DNA of 58,089 bases from Acidobacteriota bacterium (GTDB taxonomy: Bacteria > Acidobacteriota > Vicinamibacteria > Marinacidobacterales > Marinacidobacteraceae). Positions 37,193 to 48,332 of this stretch are shown one piece after another. Below the pieces are notes generated by a model that was not told where the DNA came from, searched no databases, and saw only the letters and a program-made list of their open reading frames with translations. Made by a program: the position numbers and the translations under genes. The stretch lies in assembly GCA_028877265.1 (NCBI GenBank), contig JAPPGX010000018.1, positions 13,202-71,290 on the forward strand, in the 5' to 3' direction. Position 1 is the stretch's first letter; every line of letters starts with the position of its first letter.

Positions 37193-38037
37193 CGGCTATC
37201 GGTTGGCGCCGGAGCGGACGACGCCGGGAGCGCCAGCAGACCGATTCCGGCGAGGACCGCGAGATCGGCGAACAGCAGCGGCGCGAACGGCGGCGCTCCG
37301 TGGACGAACGCTTCGAAGGGCCGCCCGCCAATGGCGCTGATGCCGGCGTCGAGGTGGAGCCAGAAGCCGAGGAGTCCGACGCCCACCTGGAGGAGCAGCG
37401 TCGGGACCGCAAGGCGGACCAGGCCCGGCGCCGGCGCGTGCCGCAGCCCGACGAGTACCAGGCTGGACACCGCCAAGGCCGCCGCCGCCACCGGGATCCA
37501 CTCGGTCCAGAACGAAAAGCCGTTCTGTTCGTGGTCGAGCAGCGCGAGCAGGAAGTTGCCCGCGAACCCGCCGGCCGCGAACATCGTCACCCACTGGCCC
37601 CAGCCGAAATCGTCATCGGCGGGACGGAAAAGGCCGGTGCGGTTGGCGAGCAGCAGGAACCCGATCCCGGCGTAGGCGAGCGGCGCCACGAAGGGCGCCG
37701 CGTAGATGAGGCCGTCGAGGGCGAACCGGCGAAAGAAGGCGCTCTCGAGGTGCAGGACCGTTCCCCAGATCCCCACCCCCACGGAGAGCGCGCCGATCAC
37801 TGCCCCGGCCCACCGCATCACGGGAACGTCGGGTCCGCGCCCGGAGGCGAGGAGTCCGAAGAGCACCAGGCCGCCAGCCAGCGAGAACCAGAGCGGCAGC
37901 CACTCCACCGGCTCGCGGAAGGAGTTCACCGAGTGGGCGAAGAAGATGTCCACGGCGAGGAACAGCAGGTTCCCGGCGAGGAAGACCTCGAGCAGCAGGC
38001 GCCGGCGGCGCCGCAGGTGCGAGAGCGACAGATTCAC
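37189..38037 (-). CDS. Eight-helix membrane protein paired with an octaheme cytochrome
   Basis: 282 aa, about eight helices. Conserved-looking polar residues sit at helix ends: FAHSVN, VLHLESAFF, LDHEQNGF, FWLHLDAG. Such membrane histidines could bind heme or metal, or face quinone, but no known motif is complete. I recognise it only as a member of an uncharacterised family. GTG start at 38037, 43 bp after the octaheme cytochrome gene on the same strand, so it may be that cytochrome's membrane partner (inference). Confidence 0.75.
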   Translation of the reverse strand: MNLSLSHLRRRRRLLLEVFLAGNLLFLAVDIFFAHSVNSFREPVEWLPLWFSLAGGLVLFGLLASGRGPDVPVMRWAGAVIGALSVGVGIWGTVLHLESAFFRRFALDGLIYAAPFVAPLAYAGIGFLLLANRTGLFRPADDDFGWGQWVTMFAAGGFAGNFLLALLDHEQNGFSFWTEWIPVAAAALAVSSLVLVGLRHAPAPGLVRLAVPTLLLQVGVGLLGFWLHLDAGISAIGGRPFEAFVHGAPPFAPLLFADLAVLAGIGLLALPASSAPAPTDSR

Positions 38038-38080
38038 GGGATCGCCGGGGGCGTCCTCGGTAGCCGCGCGCGGACCCGGG

Positions 38081-39325
38081 TCACTCCGGCGAAAGCGCTC
38101 CGATCCGTTCCTCGATCTCGGTGATCCGGTTGATGAGGTCGTAGGTGCCGTGCCACTGCACGAAGTCGGCGCCGTCCATGAAGGCGCCGTGCTTCACCGT
38201 GCGGCCCGCGTAGTGCCAGGCGTCGAAGAACAGGAAATCGAGCGGCTCGTCGAAGGGCGCCTCGGTCAGGAGCCCCGCTTCCTGCACCTCGGCCATGCGC
38301 TCCATCAGCTCGGCGACGCGGGCGTTGGTGGTCTCCACCAGCGCCTCGGCGTCGGCATAGAACTGCGTCACCTGGTTTTGGGCATGGCACTTGAGGCAGA
38401 TGCCCTGCATCTCGGCCTGTGCCTGGTCGTAGTGGGGCCGTTTCTCGGAGACCGGGGCGAAGAGCCACCACGAGAGCCGCTCGGTCGTGTCGTGGGTCAC
38501 CTTGGCTCCCTCGAGGCCGCTCATATGACAGGTGGCGCAGGTGGGCACCGGCATGTCGAAGGCGGTGAGCAGCTTCGGTTCGGCGTCGAGGTTCATCAGG
38601 TGTCGCTGCGCCTCGAAGAGGATGCCGTGCTTCGACTCGCTGTAGATCTCCTTTTGCGCGTGGTCCGGCCCCATATGGCACTGCCCGCAGGTGGCCGGCG
38701 CCCGGGCCAGCGAGATCGCGGTGGAGTGCCGGCTGTGGCAGGCTGTGCAGGTCCCGATGGAGCCGTCGGCGTTCGGCCGCCCGATGTCGTGGCACCCGAG
38801 ACAGCCGGACACCGTGGTCGGCGAGCCCTCGAGCCGCGCGAGCGCGTTCGGCGGGCGTGCGACCGCTCCGGGATGGATCTCCTCGGCGCGGGCGATCCGC
38901 TCGGCGGGGAATGTTGCGGGATACCCCTCGGTCCCCATGACCGCGGCGTAGGCCGGGAGCGCGTGGCGGCTCCGTTCGAACTGGCGCACCTCGTCGGCGT
39001 GGCAGTCCTGGCAGGCGAGCGCCGTGGTCGCGGTGGTGATCTCGAACCCGTGGTGTTCGAGGGCCGTCTGTCCGGGACGCACCTGGTGGCAGTCGAGGCA
39101 GGTCACCCCGGCGCCCGCGTGGGCGCTCATCTCGAACTGCGCCACCACCGCCCCGGTCTCGTTGCGGTGACAGTTGGCGCACTCGCCGCTCGCCCGGATC
39201 TGCTCGGGCGAGCGCCCCGCCACTCGCGGGCGCGCCTGGTGGAGCAGCACCGCGCCGGCCATCAGCACGCCAGCGACGCCCACGACCGCCACGAGATCGC
39301 GGAAGCGGATGCCGGCAAAGGCCAT
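38081..39325 (-). CDS. Octaheme cytochrome c, hydroxylamine-oxidoreductase-like
   Basis: 414 aa. One N-terminal helix (LVAVVGVAGVLMAGAVLLH) anchors it, with the rest periplasmic. Eight CxxCH sites are present: CANCH, CLDCH, CQDCH, CLGCH, CTACH, CGQCH, CATCH, CLKCH. The spacing, the THDTTERLSWWLFAP segment and the C-terminal AWHYAGRTVKHGAFMDGADF followed by VQWHGTYDL match the HAO/octaheme family. HAO members oxidise hydroxylamine; membrane-anchored relatives without the cross-linking Tyr can reduce nitrite or hydroxylamine. I cannot decide the direction by eye. Confidence 0.88.
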   Translation of the reverse strand: MAFAGIRFRDLVAVVGVAGVLMAGAVLLHQARPRVAGRSPEQIRASGECANCHRNETGAVVAQFEMSAHAGAGVTCLDCHQVRPGQTALEHHGFEITTATTALACQDCHADEVRQFERSRHALPAYAAVMGTEGYPATFPAERIARAEEIHPGAVARPPNALARLEGSPTTVSGCLGCHDIGRPNADGSIGTCTACHSRHSTAISLARAPATCGQCHMGPDHAQKEIYSESKHGILFEAQRHLMNLDAEPKLLTAFDMPVPTCATCHMSGLEGAKVTHDTTERLSWWLFAPVSEKRPHYDQAQAEMQGICLKCHAQNQVTQFYADAEALVETTNARVAELMERMAEVQEAGLLTEAPFDEPLDFLFFDAWHYAGRTVKHGAFMDGADFVQWHGTYDLINRITEIEERIGALSPE

Positions 39326-39350
39326 GAGATCGGCGGTAGTGCGTACCTCC

Positions 39351-39365
39351 CGGCTAGGTTAGCCG
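39351..39365 (-). terminator. Hairpin just after the acyltransferase gene
   Basis: CGGCTA-GGT-TAGCCG is a perfect 6-bp stem adjoining the stop codon of the acyltransferase gene and 26 bp before the cytochrome start. No T-run follows on the minus strand, so its role as a terminator is uncertain. Confidence 0.3.
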
Positions 39366-40562
39366 CTACGCGGACGCCCGCCGGGGGAACACCCTCGGAT
39401 AGCGGCGGCCGTTCAGGCGCTTCCCCACCCAGGTGGCGCGCACCCCGTTGTGGTAGGTGACAAGAGTGATGGCGGATGCAACACCGAGGGCGAGCGCGAA
39501 CTTGATGAGACCGGGACCGCCCCACCCCGCCAGCAGCGGCGGCAGCGCGACGGTGAGCGGCAGGTGGACCAGGTACATCCAGTAGGAGGCGTCGGAGAGA
39601 TAGCGCCAGCCGGGGCTTGGAGCATCGAGCCAGCGGCGGAACAGGCCGAGGAAGCCGAGGACGAAGAGCCACATCGAAGCGGCGAGCAGGGCCATCCCGG
39701 CACCGTGCGCGAAGGGCGCCTCCACGGGCGCCATCCCGATGTACGGCACCACCACCGCCAGGTAGAGGGTGTGGCAGAAGAGGCCGCCTCCGAGGCGCGC
39801 CAGGCAGCGGTCGCGGAGGTGGCCGAAGCTCCCGCCGCGGCCGTGCTCCAACCAGCCGAAGACGAAGAAGACCCCGTGAGCCAAAAGCAGCCGCAGCGGC
39901 GGCAGCAGCGTGCCGTCGGTCTCCAGTTCCCACGCTTCCATCGGCGCGAGCGTCAGCGAGGTGATCCCCACCAGCACGAGAAACGCCCAGCGGCGGGCGA
40001 GCAGCTTCCGCGCGATGTCGGCTAGCCGGCGCGCTCCCACCGGCCAGAACCGGAGGAATGCGGACCGGAAGAGAGCGGCGGCTGCCGACAGGATCAGCAA
40101 CTGGTACAGGAACCAGAGATGCATCAGATCGAACCCGCCGGCCTCCGACCCCGGCGCCAAAGGAACGGCGGAGCGGGACGCCGCGAAGACCCAGGCGACC
40201 GCGGTCAGCGGGAAGAGCAGGATCCACCCGCCGGCCAGCGGAACGCCGATCCGGCTCAGGCGGTGGCGGAGGAACGCGCCCGTGCCGCGCCTTTCGACCA
40301 GGAACGCGGCGAAGAATCCGGCTACCGCGAAGAACGCCGGCATCCGGAACGTGTGGATGAGGCTGACCAGCCAGCCGAACCCGTCGCTCGCCTGCCGGTC
40401 CTGGTAGGGCCACTCGCCGGACGACAGTTCGGGGACGTAGCTGAGGGCGGTGTGCAGCACCAGCCCGAGCAGCATCATCACCGCGCGCAGCGCGTCCAGC
40501 GAGTGGATCCGCGCCGGGGCGGGGCGCGGCGGGTTGCCGGTTACCGCCGAGTCGCGCGGCAC
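39366..40562 (-). CDS. Acyltransferase 3 family membrane protein (OpgC-like)
   Basis: 398 aa, about ten helices. RIHSLDALRAVMMLLGLVLH carries the family's N-terminal Arg and catalytic-type His, and RMPAFFAVAGFFAAFL is the conserved TM3 region. These enzymes transfer acyl or succinyl groups to extracytoplasmic glycans or lipids; the overall layout resembles OpgC/MdoC. GTG 40562 chosen as start because GGGAG precedes it; the ORF continues upstream into the malic-enzyme gene with implausible sequence. It follows maeB by 19 bp. Confidence 0.85.
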   Translation of the reverse strand: MPRDSAVTGNPPRPAPARIHSLDALRAVMMLLGLVLHTALSYVPELSSGEWPYQDRQASDGFGWLVSLIHTFRMPAFFAVAGFFAAFLVERRGTGAFLRHRLSRIGVPLAGGWILLFPLTAVAWVFAASRSAVPLAPGSEAGGFDLMHLWFLYQLLILSAAAALFRSAFLRFWPVGARRLADIARKLLARRWAFLVLVGITSLTLAPMEAWELETDGTLLPPLRLLLAHGVFFVFGWLEHGRGGSFGHLRDRCLARLGGGLFCHTLYLAVVVPYIGMAPVEAPFAHGAGMALLAASMWLFVLGFLGLFRRWLDAPSPGWRYLSDASYWMYLVHLPLTVALPPLLAGWGGPGLIKFALALGVASAITLVTYHNGVRATWVGKRLNGRRYPRVFPRRASA

Positions 40563-40581
40563 TCCGGCTCCCGGCCCGCCG

Positions 40582-42858
<2,277 letters not shown>

Positions 42859-42983
42859 GGGGCTTTCCTCACTCGGTGAGATGCGCGGGCTCGGCCGGCG
42901 AAGGTCTGGCGGAGCCGGGCCGCGAAGTGCTCAGGGTCCCGCCCGTTCGGGACCGGAAGGCGCGAAGTGTAGCGGCCCGCAGG

Positions 42984-43027
42984 GGGAGCGCCGGCCTTCA
43001 GGCCGGCACGCACGGCGCTCCGCGCCG
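42984..43027 (-). repeat. Dispersed double-hairpin repeat, copy R7
   Basis: Read on the minus strand: first hairpin CGGCGC-GGA-GCGCCG (43027-43013), then second hairpin GCCGGCC-TGAA-GGCCGGC (43007-42990), tail GCTCCC. Same architecture as the plus-strand copies but with a 6-bp first stem. It lies between the S9 peptidase stop and the maeB start. Confidence 0.75.
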
Positions 43028-43062
43028 CGCAAGGGTCGCGTCGCCGCTGAGCCGCCTCGCAG

Positions 43063-43110
43063 AACGGCTTGGAACGCCGACCTGGTCGGCACAGCGGGCC
43101 GGAGACCCGC
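43063..43110 (-). repeat. Dispersed hairpin repeat, copy R8 (degenerate)
   Basis: On the minus strand GCGGG...CCCGC (43110-43094) precedes GCCGACCAGGTCGGC (43090-43076) and GTTCCAAGCCG. The ending GTCCAAGCC also appears in copy R2, so R2 and R8 form a subgroup. It is adjacent to R7, as R2-R4 are clustered, in a 270-bp gap with no gene. Confidence 0.55.
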
Positions 43111-43128
43111 GCGTCGGACGCCGCCCGC

Positions 43129-45174
43129 TCAGCGGCCGCTCGCCGCGTCGTCGGTCGCTTCCTCCGGCGTATGCGCCCGGAACCAGGTCAGGATGCGCTC
43201 CGAGACGTCCATCAGGAATTTGGGCTCCCGGGGCCCGTGCGGGGTCCTCGGGTAGACGACGAACTCGGTGGGGATCCCCCGGCGGTCGAGCGCCCGGTAG
43301 AACTCCTGCCCCTGGGTGAAGGGGACCCGGAGGTCCTGGGCCCCGTGGATCACCTGCGTCGGGGTGGTCACCTCCGCGATGCGGTATATGGCCGAGTGGG
43401 CCTCGTACACCTCGTAGTCCTCCCAGAAGTCGCCTCCCATGTGGCCGGCGAGGTAGTCCTGGATGTCGGTGGTGGTGACCATGCTGATCAGGTTCGGCAG
43501 CCCCGCCCCCATGCTGGCGGCCACGAAACGGTCGGTCCGCGTGACCGCGAACGAGGTCATGTAGCCCCCGTAGCTCCAGCCCATGATGTAGAGCCGGTCC
43601 GCCTGCGCCACGCCCTGCTCGATGACGAGGTCCACCCCCGCCATCAGGTCGTCCATGTCCCCGAAGCCCCAGTCCATGAAGTTGGCGTACCGGAATTCCT
43701 TCCCGTAGCCGGTGGAGCCGCGCGGGTTGGGCCGCAGGATCGCGAACCCCTCCTGGGCGAAGTACTGGAGCATGTAGATGGACGGGGCACCGGTGAAGGT
43801 CTCGGAATAGACCCCCGCGGGTCCGCCGTGGACGTTCAGGACCAGCGGATAGCGCCGGCCTTCCTCGTAGTCCACCGGGAGGGTCAGGAGCCCTTCCACC
43901 GGGGTGCCGTCCGGTGAGGTCCAGGTGAGGACGCTGGTCTTCCCCATCGCCGGCCGCGCGACGTCCTTGTGGAGATCGGTCAGACGGCGCGGCTCGAAGG
44001 CGGCCGCGGCGGCGCCTCCCTTCCCCAGGTCGGTCACGAAGACGTCCCAGGGCGTCTCCGGCGTCTCGTGGGTGAAGGCCATCACGTCGGCGGCGGTCGC
44101 GACGGCGGTGGAGCGGAAGACGCCCTCACCGGGGGTCAGTTCCACGAGATCTCCCCCATCCGCCGGCAGTCCGAAGAGGCGCCGCGAGGTGCGCTCGGCT
44201 TCCGCCACGTAGACGAGCGAACCGTCCCGGGACCAGCCGAGGATCCCGGGACTCCGGTCCTTCGTCTCGGCGAGCTTGACCCGCTCGCCGCCCATGACCG
44301 GCATCACGTAGACGTCACCGAGCCCGATGGGTTCGGGCTGGTCACCCGTCGAGCGGAACGCGACCGTCTGGCCGTCGGGAGAGACCCGCGGCGAGCTCTC
44401 GATGCCGTTCCCGGCGTGCAACAGGTTGATCGCTCCGTTCCCCAGGTTGACGACCGACAGGTCTCCGGAGCGCCGGTTCGTGTTGATGCGCGGATCGTCC
44501 TGGTGGCTGAAGACGATGCGGTCGCTGCTCGACCAGTCCCAGCCCGAGACGTGGTAGTCGCCCCGGGTGAGGCGCCGGTCCTCGCCGTCGGGGTCGTAGC
44601 GGTCGGACACCAGGGTCGCGTAGAGGTGGCCGTACTTGAAGTCCTGATCCACCAGTTCCACGTCGCGCTTCTCCTTCTTCCGGGTCTTCTCCTCCTCGGT
44701 TTCGGGATCGGTCATCAGGTAGCCGATGCTGAAGCCGTCGGGCGAGAACCGGAAGAAACGCGCTCCGTTCTCGGCGTGGGTCGCCTGGTAGGCCTCACCG
44801 CCCGCGAGCGGCAGGAGCCAGACCTGCTGGTTTTCCTCGCCCTTGCGCAGGAACGCGAGATAGCGCCCGTCCGGAGAGAACGCGGGCGAGGTCGCCGAGT
44901 TCTCGCCGGTGGTGTAGGCGACCGCGTCGCCGCCCGCCGCCGGGACCACGTGGATCTGGGTCCGGTACTCGGACTTCTCGCCCTCCATGAGCGGCACGGT
45001 GACCGCGAAGGCGACGAGTGTCCCGTCCGCGGAGATGGCGACCGAGCCGACCCGGTGGTACTTCATGGAGAGCGCCGGGGTCCAGCGGTCGTCCTCGGCC
45101 AGAGCGAGGGACGGCGTGGCCAAGGCGGCCAAGAGCGCCAGCAAGACGGCGGAAACGGTGGAACGAGCGAACAC
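43129..45174 (-). CDS. Secreted S9-family prolyl oligopeptidase/dipeptidyl peptidase
   Basis: 681 aa from GTG 45174 with GGGGAGG 6 nt upstream. Signal peptide ends near LALAEDD. Residues about 40-400 form a propeller with TolB/PD40-like repeats (SPAFSPDGRYLAFLR). Residues about 420-670 are the alpha/beta-hydrolase: PLVLNVHGGPAG oxyanion region, nucleophile Ser in GWSYGGYM (about 533), Asp in HGAQDLRVP (about 613), His in TPHGP (about 645). It trims proline-containing or other short peptides in the periplasm, fitting the amino-acid symporters elsewhere in the window. Confidence 0.94.
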   Translation of the reverse strand: MFARSTVSAVLLALLAALATPSLALAEDDRWTPALSMKYHRVGSVAISADGTLVAFAVTVPLMEGEKSEYRTQIHVVPAAGGDAVAYTTGENSATSPAFSPDGRYLAFLRKGEENQQVWLLPLAGGEAYQATHAENGARFFRFSPDGFSIGYLMTDPETEEEKTRKKEKRDVELVDQDFKYGHLYATLVSDRYDPDGEDRRLTRGDYHVSGWDWSSSDRIVFSHQDDPRINTNRRSGDLSVVNLGNGAINLLHAGNGIESSPRVSPDGQTVAFRSTGDQPEPIGLGDVYVMPVMGGERVKLAETKDRSPGILGWSRDGSLVYVAEAERTSRRLFGLPADGGDLVELTPGEGVFRSTAVATAADVMAFTHETPETPWDVFVTDLGKGGAAAAAFEPRRLTDLHKDVARPAMGKTSVLTWTSPDGTPVEGLLTLPVDYEEGRRYPLVLNVHGGPAGVYSETFTGAPSIYMLQYFAQEGFAILRPNPRGSTGYGKEFRYANFMDWGFGDMDDLMAGVDLVIEQGVAQADRLYIMGWSYGGYMTSFAVTRTDRFVAASMGAGLPNLISMVTTTDIQDYLAGHMGGDFWEDYEVYEAHSAIYRIAEVTTPTQVIHGAQDLRVPFTQGQEFYRALDRRGIPTEFVVYPRTPHGPREPKFLMDVSERILTWFRAHTPEEATDDAASGR

Positions 45175-45272
45175 GGCGGGCCTCCCCGGCAGCCGGAAAG
45201 GCCCCGGCCGCCATTGGCCAAGTATCCCACCGAGAGTCGAGGGCGTGCGAGTCTTGCCGGTGCGCTGGCGGT

Positions 45273-45554
45273 TCACCCCAGCCGCCGGCGAAGCCGTTGG
45301 TAGACATCGGCGCGTCGGCCAACCGTAAGGATCAGTATCACTAACTCGTCCTGCTCCCACGCGTAGCAGACCCGATAGTCACCAACGCGGATCCGCCAGA
45401 TCCCGTCGAAGCCCGCCAGTTTGCGGGAGTCGGGCGGACGGGGATCCGCCGCAAGCGACTCAATTGCCGTGACGAGCCGAATCCTTGCCGATCGGTCGGC
45501 CACACGGCGCAAGTCGCGCGCCGCCACGCGTGAAAAAACTATCCGGGACTTCAA
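45273..45554 (-). CDS. RelE/ParE-family toxin
   Basis: 93 aa. FSRVAARDLRRVADRSARIR and the C-terminal IRVGDYRVCYAWEQDELVIL match RelE-fold mRNA interferases, with basic residues in the last strands (GRRADVYQRL). Starts at TTG 45554 whose TTGA overlaps the antitoxin stop, a typical coupled arrangement. Expected to cleave ribosome-bound mRNA when not neutralised. Confidence 0.85.
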   Translation of the reverse strand: MKSRIVFSRVAARDLRRVADRSARIRLVTAIESLAADPRPPDSRKLAGFDGIWRIRVGDYRVCYAWEQDELVILILTVGRRADVYQRLRRRLG

Positions 45555-45820
45555 AGACCGAGGTCAGCCTTGATCTCTTCGAAGCTCTCGCCGCCGTTTG
45601 CCCGGTAATCGGCGAGAGCATCCAGAGCATCCAGCAGGTCCAAACGGTCCTCCAGAGCCTCCAAAGCATCAAGGTCTGACGGCGACACCACCGCAGCGAC
45701 GGTCTTGCCGTGCTTTTGCAACACGATTCGTTCTCCGGCGAAGCGGACCCGTCCTGTGATCTCGGCGAGTTGATCGCGGGCTTCCGTGACGGAAAGAACG
45801 TCGGGCATGGTGGACTTCAT
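45551..45820 (-). CDS. Phd/YefM-family antitoxin
   Basis: 89 aa from ATG 45820; GTG 45826 and ATG 45808 are alternatives. VLSVTEARDQLAEITGRV is the Phd/YefM N-terminal DNA-binding fold and QKHGKTVAAVVSPSDLDALE its core; the acidic C-terminus (ESFEEIKADLGL) would wrap the toxin. It should bind its own promoter. The 45-bp upstream stretch (45821-45865) is strikingly AT-rich for this genome and probably contains the promoter-operator. Confidence 0.85.
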   Translation of the reverse strand: MKSTMPDVLSVTEARDQLAEITGRVRFAGERIVLQKHGKTVAAVVSPSDLDALEALEDRLDLLDALDALADYRANGGESFEEIKADLGL

Positions 45821-45912
45821 TCTCACAAAACGTACAAACTAACATAAATGTGAACTTCTCGTTCGACCGGCTAAGTGAACTGCGACGACATCGGTTGCGT
45901 AGTCTTCCCTCG

Positions 45913-47076
45913 ATGAAAACGCCCAAGGTCCGCACAGGTCTCGACCGGCTTCCCGAGATGGGGGAGCTGCTCAAGGGGCTCCGCGTCGGCCTGATCGCGA
46001 ACGCTTCGTCGGTGGATGCGTCCTTCCGGCACGCGCGGGACGTGGTGGCCGGCCTGCCTGGGGTCACGCTGGCGGCGCTCTTCGCCCCCGAGCACGGCTT
46101 CGACGCCGTCGAGCAGGACCTCATCGAGATCGCCGACGGCGACGGAAAGATCCCGGTCCACAGCCTCTACGGGCCCACCCGGCGTCCCACGGCGGCGATG
46201 CTGGAGGGGCTCGACGCCCTCGTCTTCGACATTCAGGACGTCGGCGCGCGCTACTACACCTACGTCTGGACGATGGCGCACGCCATAGAGGCTGCGGCAG
46301 AGCACGGCAAGCGCATCGTCGTGCTCGACCGGCCGAACCCGATCGGCGGCGCCGTGGAGGGCAACCTGATCCGGGACGACCATCGCTCGTTCGTGGGGCT
46401 CTACCCGCTCCCGAACCGGCACGGGATGACCACCGGCGAAATCGCCGGGCTTGTGAACCGCCGGTACGGGATCGGCGCCGATCTCGTGATCATCGGCTGC
46501 CAGGGCTGGAACCGCGAGCAGTGGCTCGACGAAACCGGGCTCACGTTCATCCCCCCGTCCCCGAACATGGCGACACTGGACACGGCCACGGTGTATCCGG
46601 GGGGCTGCCTGATCGAGGGCACGAATCTTTCCGAAGGCCGGGGAACGACCCGGCCCTTCGAGGTCTGCGGCGCCCCGTGGGTGGACGGGTTCCGGCTGGC
46701 GGAGGCGCTGGTTGAGGAAGAACTCCCGGGGGTCCACTTCCGTCCCGTCCGGTTCCGGCCCACCTTTCACAAGTTCGCGGGCGAGGAGTGTGGCGGCGTG
46801 ATGCAGCACGTCACCGACCGGAACGCCCACCTGCCCTGGCGCACCGGGATCGCTATCCTGAATCAGGCCCGGCGGCTCTGGCCGGCCGAGTTCGCGTGGC
46901 GGCCGCCGCCCTACGAGTACGAGCTGGAGCGCCTGCCGATCGACATCCTCGGGGGCAGCCCGGACATCCGGGAGGGCATCGAGGCGGGACGGACCACGGC
47001 GGAGATCGCCGACGCCGGGAACGCCGAGGGCGAGGGTTTCAAGCCGGTGCGGGACGCGTTCCTGCTGTACCGCTGA
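45913..47076 (+). CDS. DUF1343 protein, NamZ-like exo-beta-N-acetylmuramidase
   Basis: 387 aa. ALFAPEHGF, VFDIQDVGARYYTYVWTM, VLDRPNPIGGAVEGN and the diagnostic EGTNLSEGRGTTRPFE identify DUF1343, whose characterised member NamZ removes terminal N-acetylmuramic acid from peptidoglycan fragments. No signal peptide is visible from ATG 45913; the ORF can be extended to 45850 but that segment lies in the AT-rich promoter region of the antitoxin. A role in cell-wall recycling or scavenging is likely. Confidence 0.9.
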   Translation: MKTPKVRTGLDRLPEMGELLKGLRVGLIANASSVDASFRHARDVVAGLPGVTLAALFAPEHGFDAVEQDLIEIADGDGKIPVHSLYGPTRRPTAAMLEGLDALVFDIQDVGARYYTYVWTMAHAIEAAAEHGKRIVVLDRPNPIGGAVEGNLIRDDHRSFVGLYPLPNRHGMTTGEIAGLVNRRYGIGADLVIIGCQGWNREQWLDETGLTFIPPSPNMATLDTATVYPGGCLIEGTNLSEGRGTTRPFEVCGAPWVDGFRLAEALVEEELPGVHFRPVRFRPTFHKFAGEECGGVMQHVTDRNAHLPWRTGIAILNQARRLWPAEFAWRPPPYEYELERLPIDILGGSPDIREGIEAGRTTAEIADAGNAEGEGFKPVRDAFLLYR

Positions 47077-47144
47077 TCGCCGCGCGTGCCTGTCTGAAGG
47101 CCGCTACCGCGAGACCCGGCCGGCGGTCCCAGCCGTCCCCGCCG

Positions 47145-48308
47145 CTAGTCCCGGATCCCGCGGCGGGTGGCCAGGTAGGTCGCGAAGCTGCCGAGCCAGT
47201 GACTCCCGATGTAGTTGTCGGGATCCACCCCGGCGAAACCCGCCTCCGCGTTCCGCGCGGCGAGCGCCGCCCACTCTCCCTGTCTCGGATCGCGCGCCGG
47301 GAGCGCGCTGGCAATGCCCTGCAGCATCCAGGCGCGGCTCAGGTGGAGTCCGTGCAGGTGCCCGAAGGCGTCCTCCGGATCCTCGGGGACATTCACGGGC
47401 TCGAGCGTCGCCGGCAGGGGACCGGGGAGGAAGGCGTTGAGCCAGGCGGCGAACTCCTCGGCGGGAAGCACCCGCCGCATGAAGTCGGCCTCCGAGAGGC
47501 AGGGCGAGAGGAAGTCCTGTCCCGACGGCTCGTAGCCCACCGGACAGTTGCGGTCGTTCCCGTACCAGACCTGCGCCCGGGCGGCGAGGAGATCCTGCAT
47601 GGGTTGATCCCCCACGGAGACCGCCCAGTCGTGGATGAGGCCGACCGAGAAGGCGGTCTGCTTGTGCTCCCCCACCCGAACCGGGTGCTCCAGTTTTTCG
47701 AGGAACTCGGTCAACCGCTCAACTGCATTGGCGACCAGCGGAGCCAGGGTCTCGCGCCAACGCGCCGCCCGGCTCCGGTCGTCCTCCGGCGCCGCGGCAT
47801 CGGAAGTCCATTCGTGAAGTTCGGCGTCGAGCTGGAGCAGCCAGGCGAGTCCGTAGGGACGCTCGAAACCGCGCCGGCCCTCGCGGGACACGTGGGCGAT
47901 CTCGGCCGCGACCCCCGCGTCGGTCAGGTTCTTGTCGAGCGCCGCCCGTGCCCCGGCCGCGAATTCCGCGTTCGGAAAGCGCCGGGTAAGGCGCGCCAGC
48001 AGCCAGTGACCGTGGACCGCCGAATGCCAGTCATAGCAGCCGTAGAAGAGCGGGGTCATATCCCGCGGCAACGCGAGGTCGTCGGCGCTCTCGAGGCGCA
48101 GGCTGACGCTGTACGGATACTCCTTGGTAACGCAGTCGAGGGCAAGCGCCGCGAACGCGGCCGCGCCGCTCTCTTCAAGCGCCGGAGGGGTCAGGTCCAC
48201 GGGGGCCAGGTCCTCCGACGGTGACGGGGCGCCGTTCCCGCAGCCCGCCGCCATTCCAGTAACGAGCGCCAGGGTGGCGAACAGCTGTATCGGGTGGTTT
48301 TGAACCAT
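47145..48308 (-). CDS. DUF2891-family lipoprotein
   Basis: 387 aa from ATG 48308 with AGGAGG 8 nt upstream. Signal ends in GMAAGC, a fair lipobox (Cys about 23). The body matches DUF2891: FYGCYDWHSAVHGHWLL, FERPYGLAWLLQL, NTAF-like region KQTAFSVGLIHDW, and CLSEADFMRRVLP. The alpha/alpha-barrel look suggests a glycan-active fold, but no activity is established. Convergent with the DUF1343 gene; the 68-bp gap has a faint, degenerate trace of the dispersed repeat. Confidence 0.85.
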   Translation of the reverse strand: MVQNHPIQLFATLALVTGMAAGCGNGAPSPSEDLAPVDLTPPALEESGAAAFAALALDCVTKEYPYSVSLRLESADDLALPRDMTPLFYGCYDWHSAVHGHWLLARLTRRFPNAEFAAGARAALDKNLTDAGVAAEIAHVSREGRRGFERPYGLAWLLQLDAELHEWTSDAAAPEDDRSRAARWRETLAPLVANAVERLTEFLEKLEHPVRVGEHKQTAFSVGLIHDWAVSVGDQPMQDLLAARAQVWYGNDRNCPVGYEPSGQDFLSPCLSEADFMRRVLPAEEFAAWLNAFLPGPLPATLEPVNVPEDPEDAFGHLHGLHLSRAWMLQGIASALPARDPRQGEWAALAARNAEAGFAGVDPDNYIGSHWLGSFATYLATRRGIRD

Positions 48309-48332
48309 CACACATGCCTCCTTCCTCCGCGG

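Noticed and set aside
42859..43128. Plus-strand ORFs in the gap between maeB and the S9 peptidase
   Set aside because: Arg/Gly/Pro-rich translation with no start signal; the gap is explained by repeat copies R7 and R8.
47085..47144. Ninth copy of the double-hairpin repeat
   Set aside because: Only fragments (TGTCTGAAGGC, CCGGCGGTCCCAG) remain and no stem is intact; at best a decayed trace.
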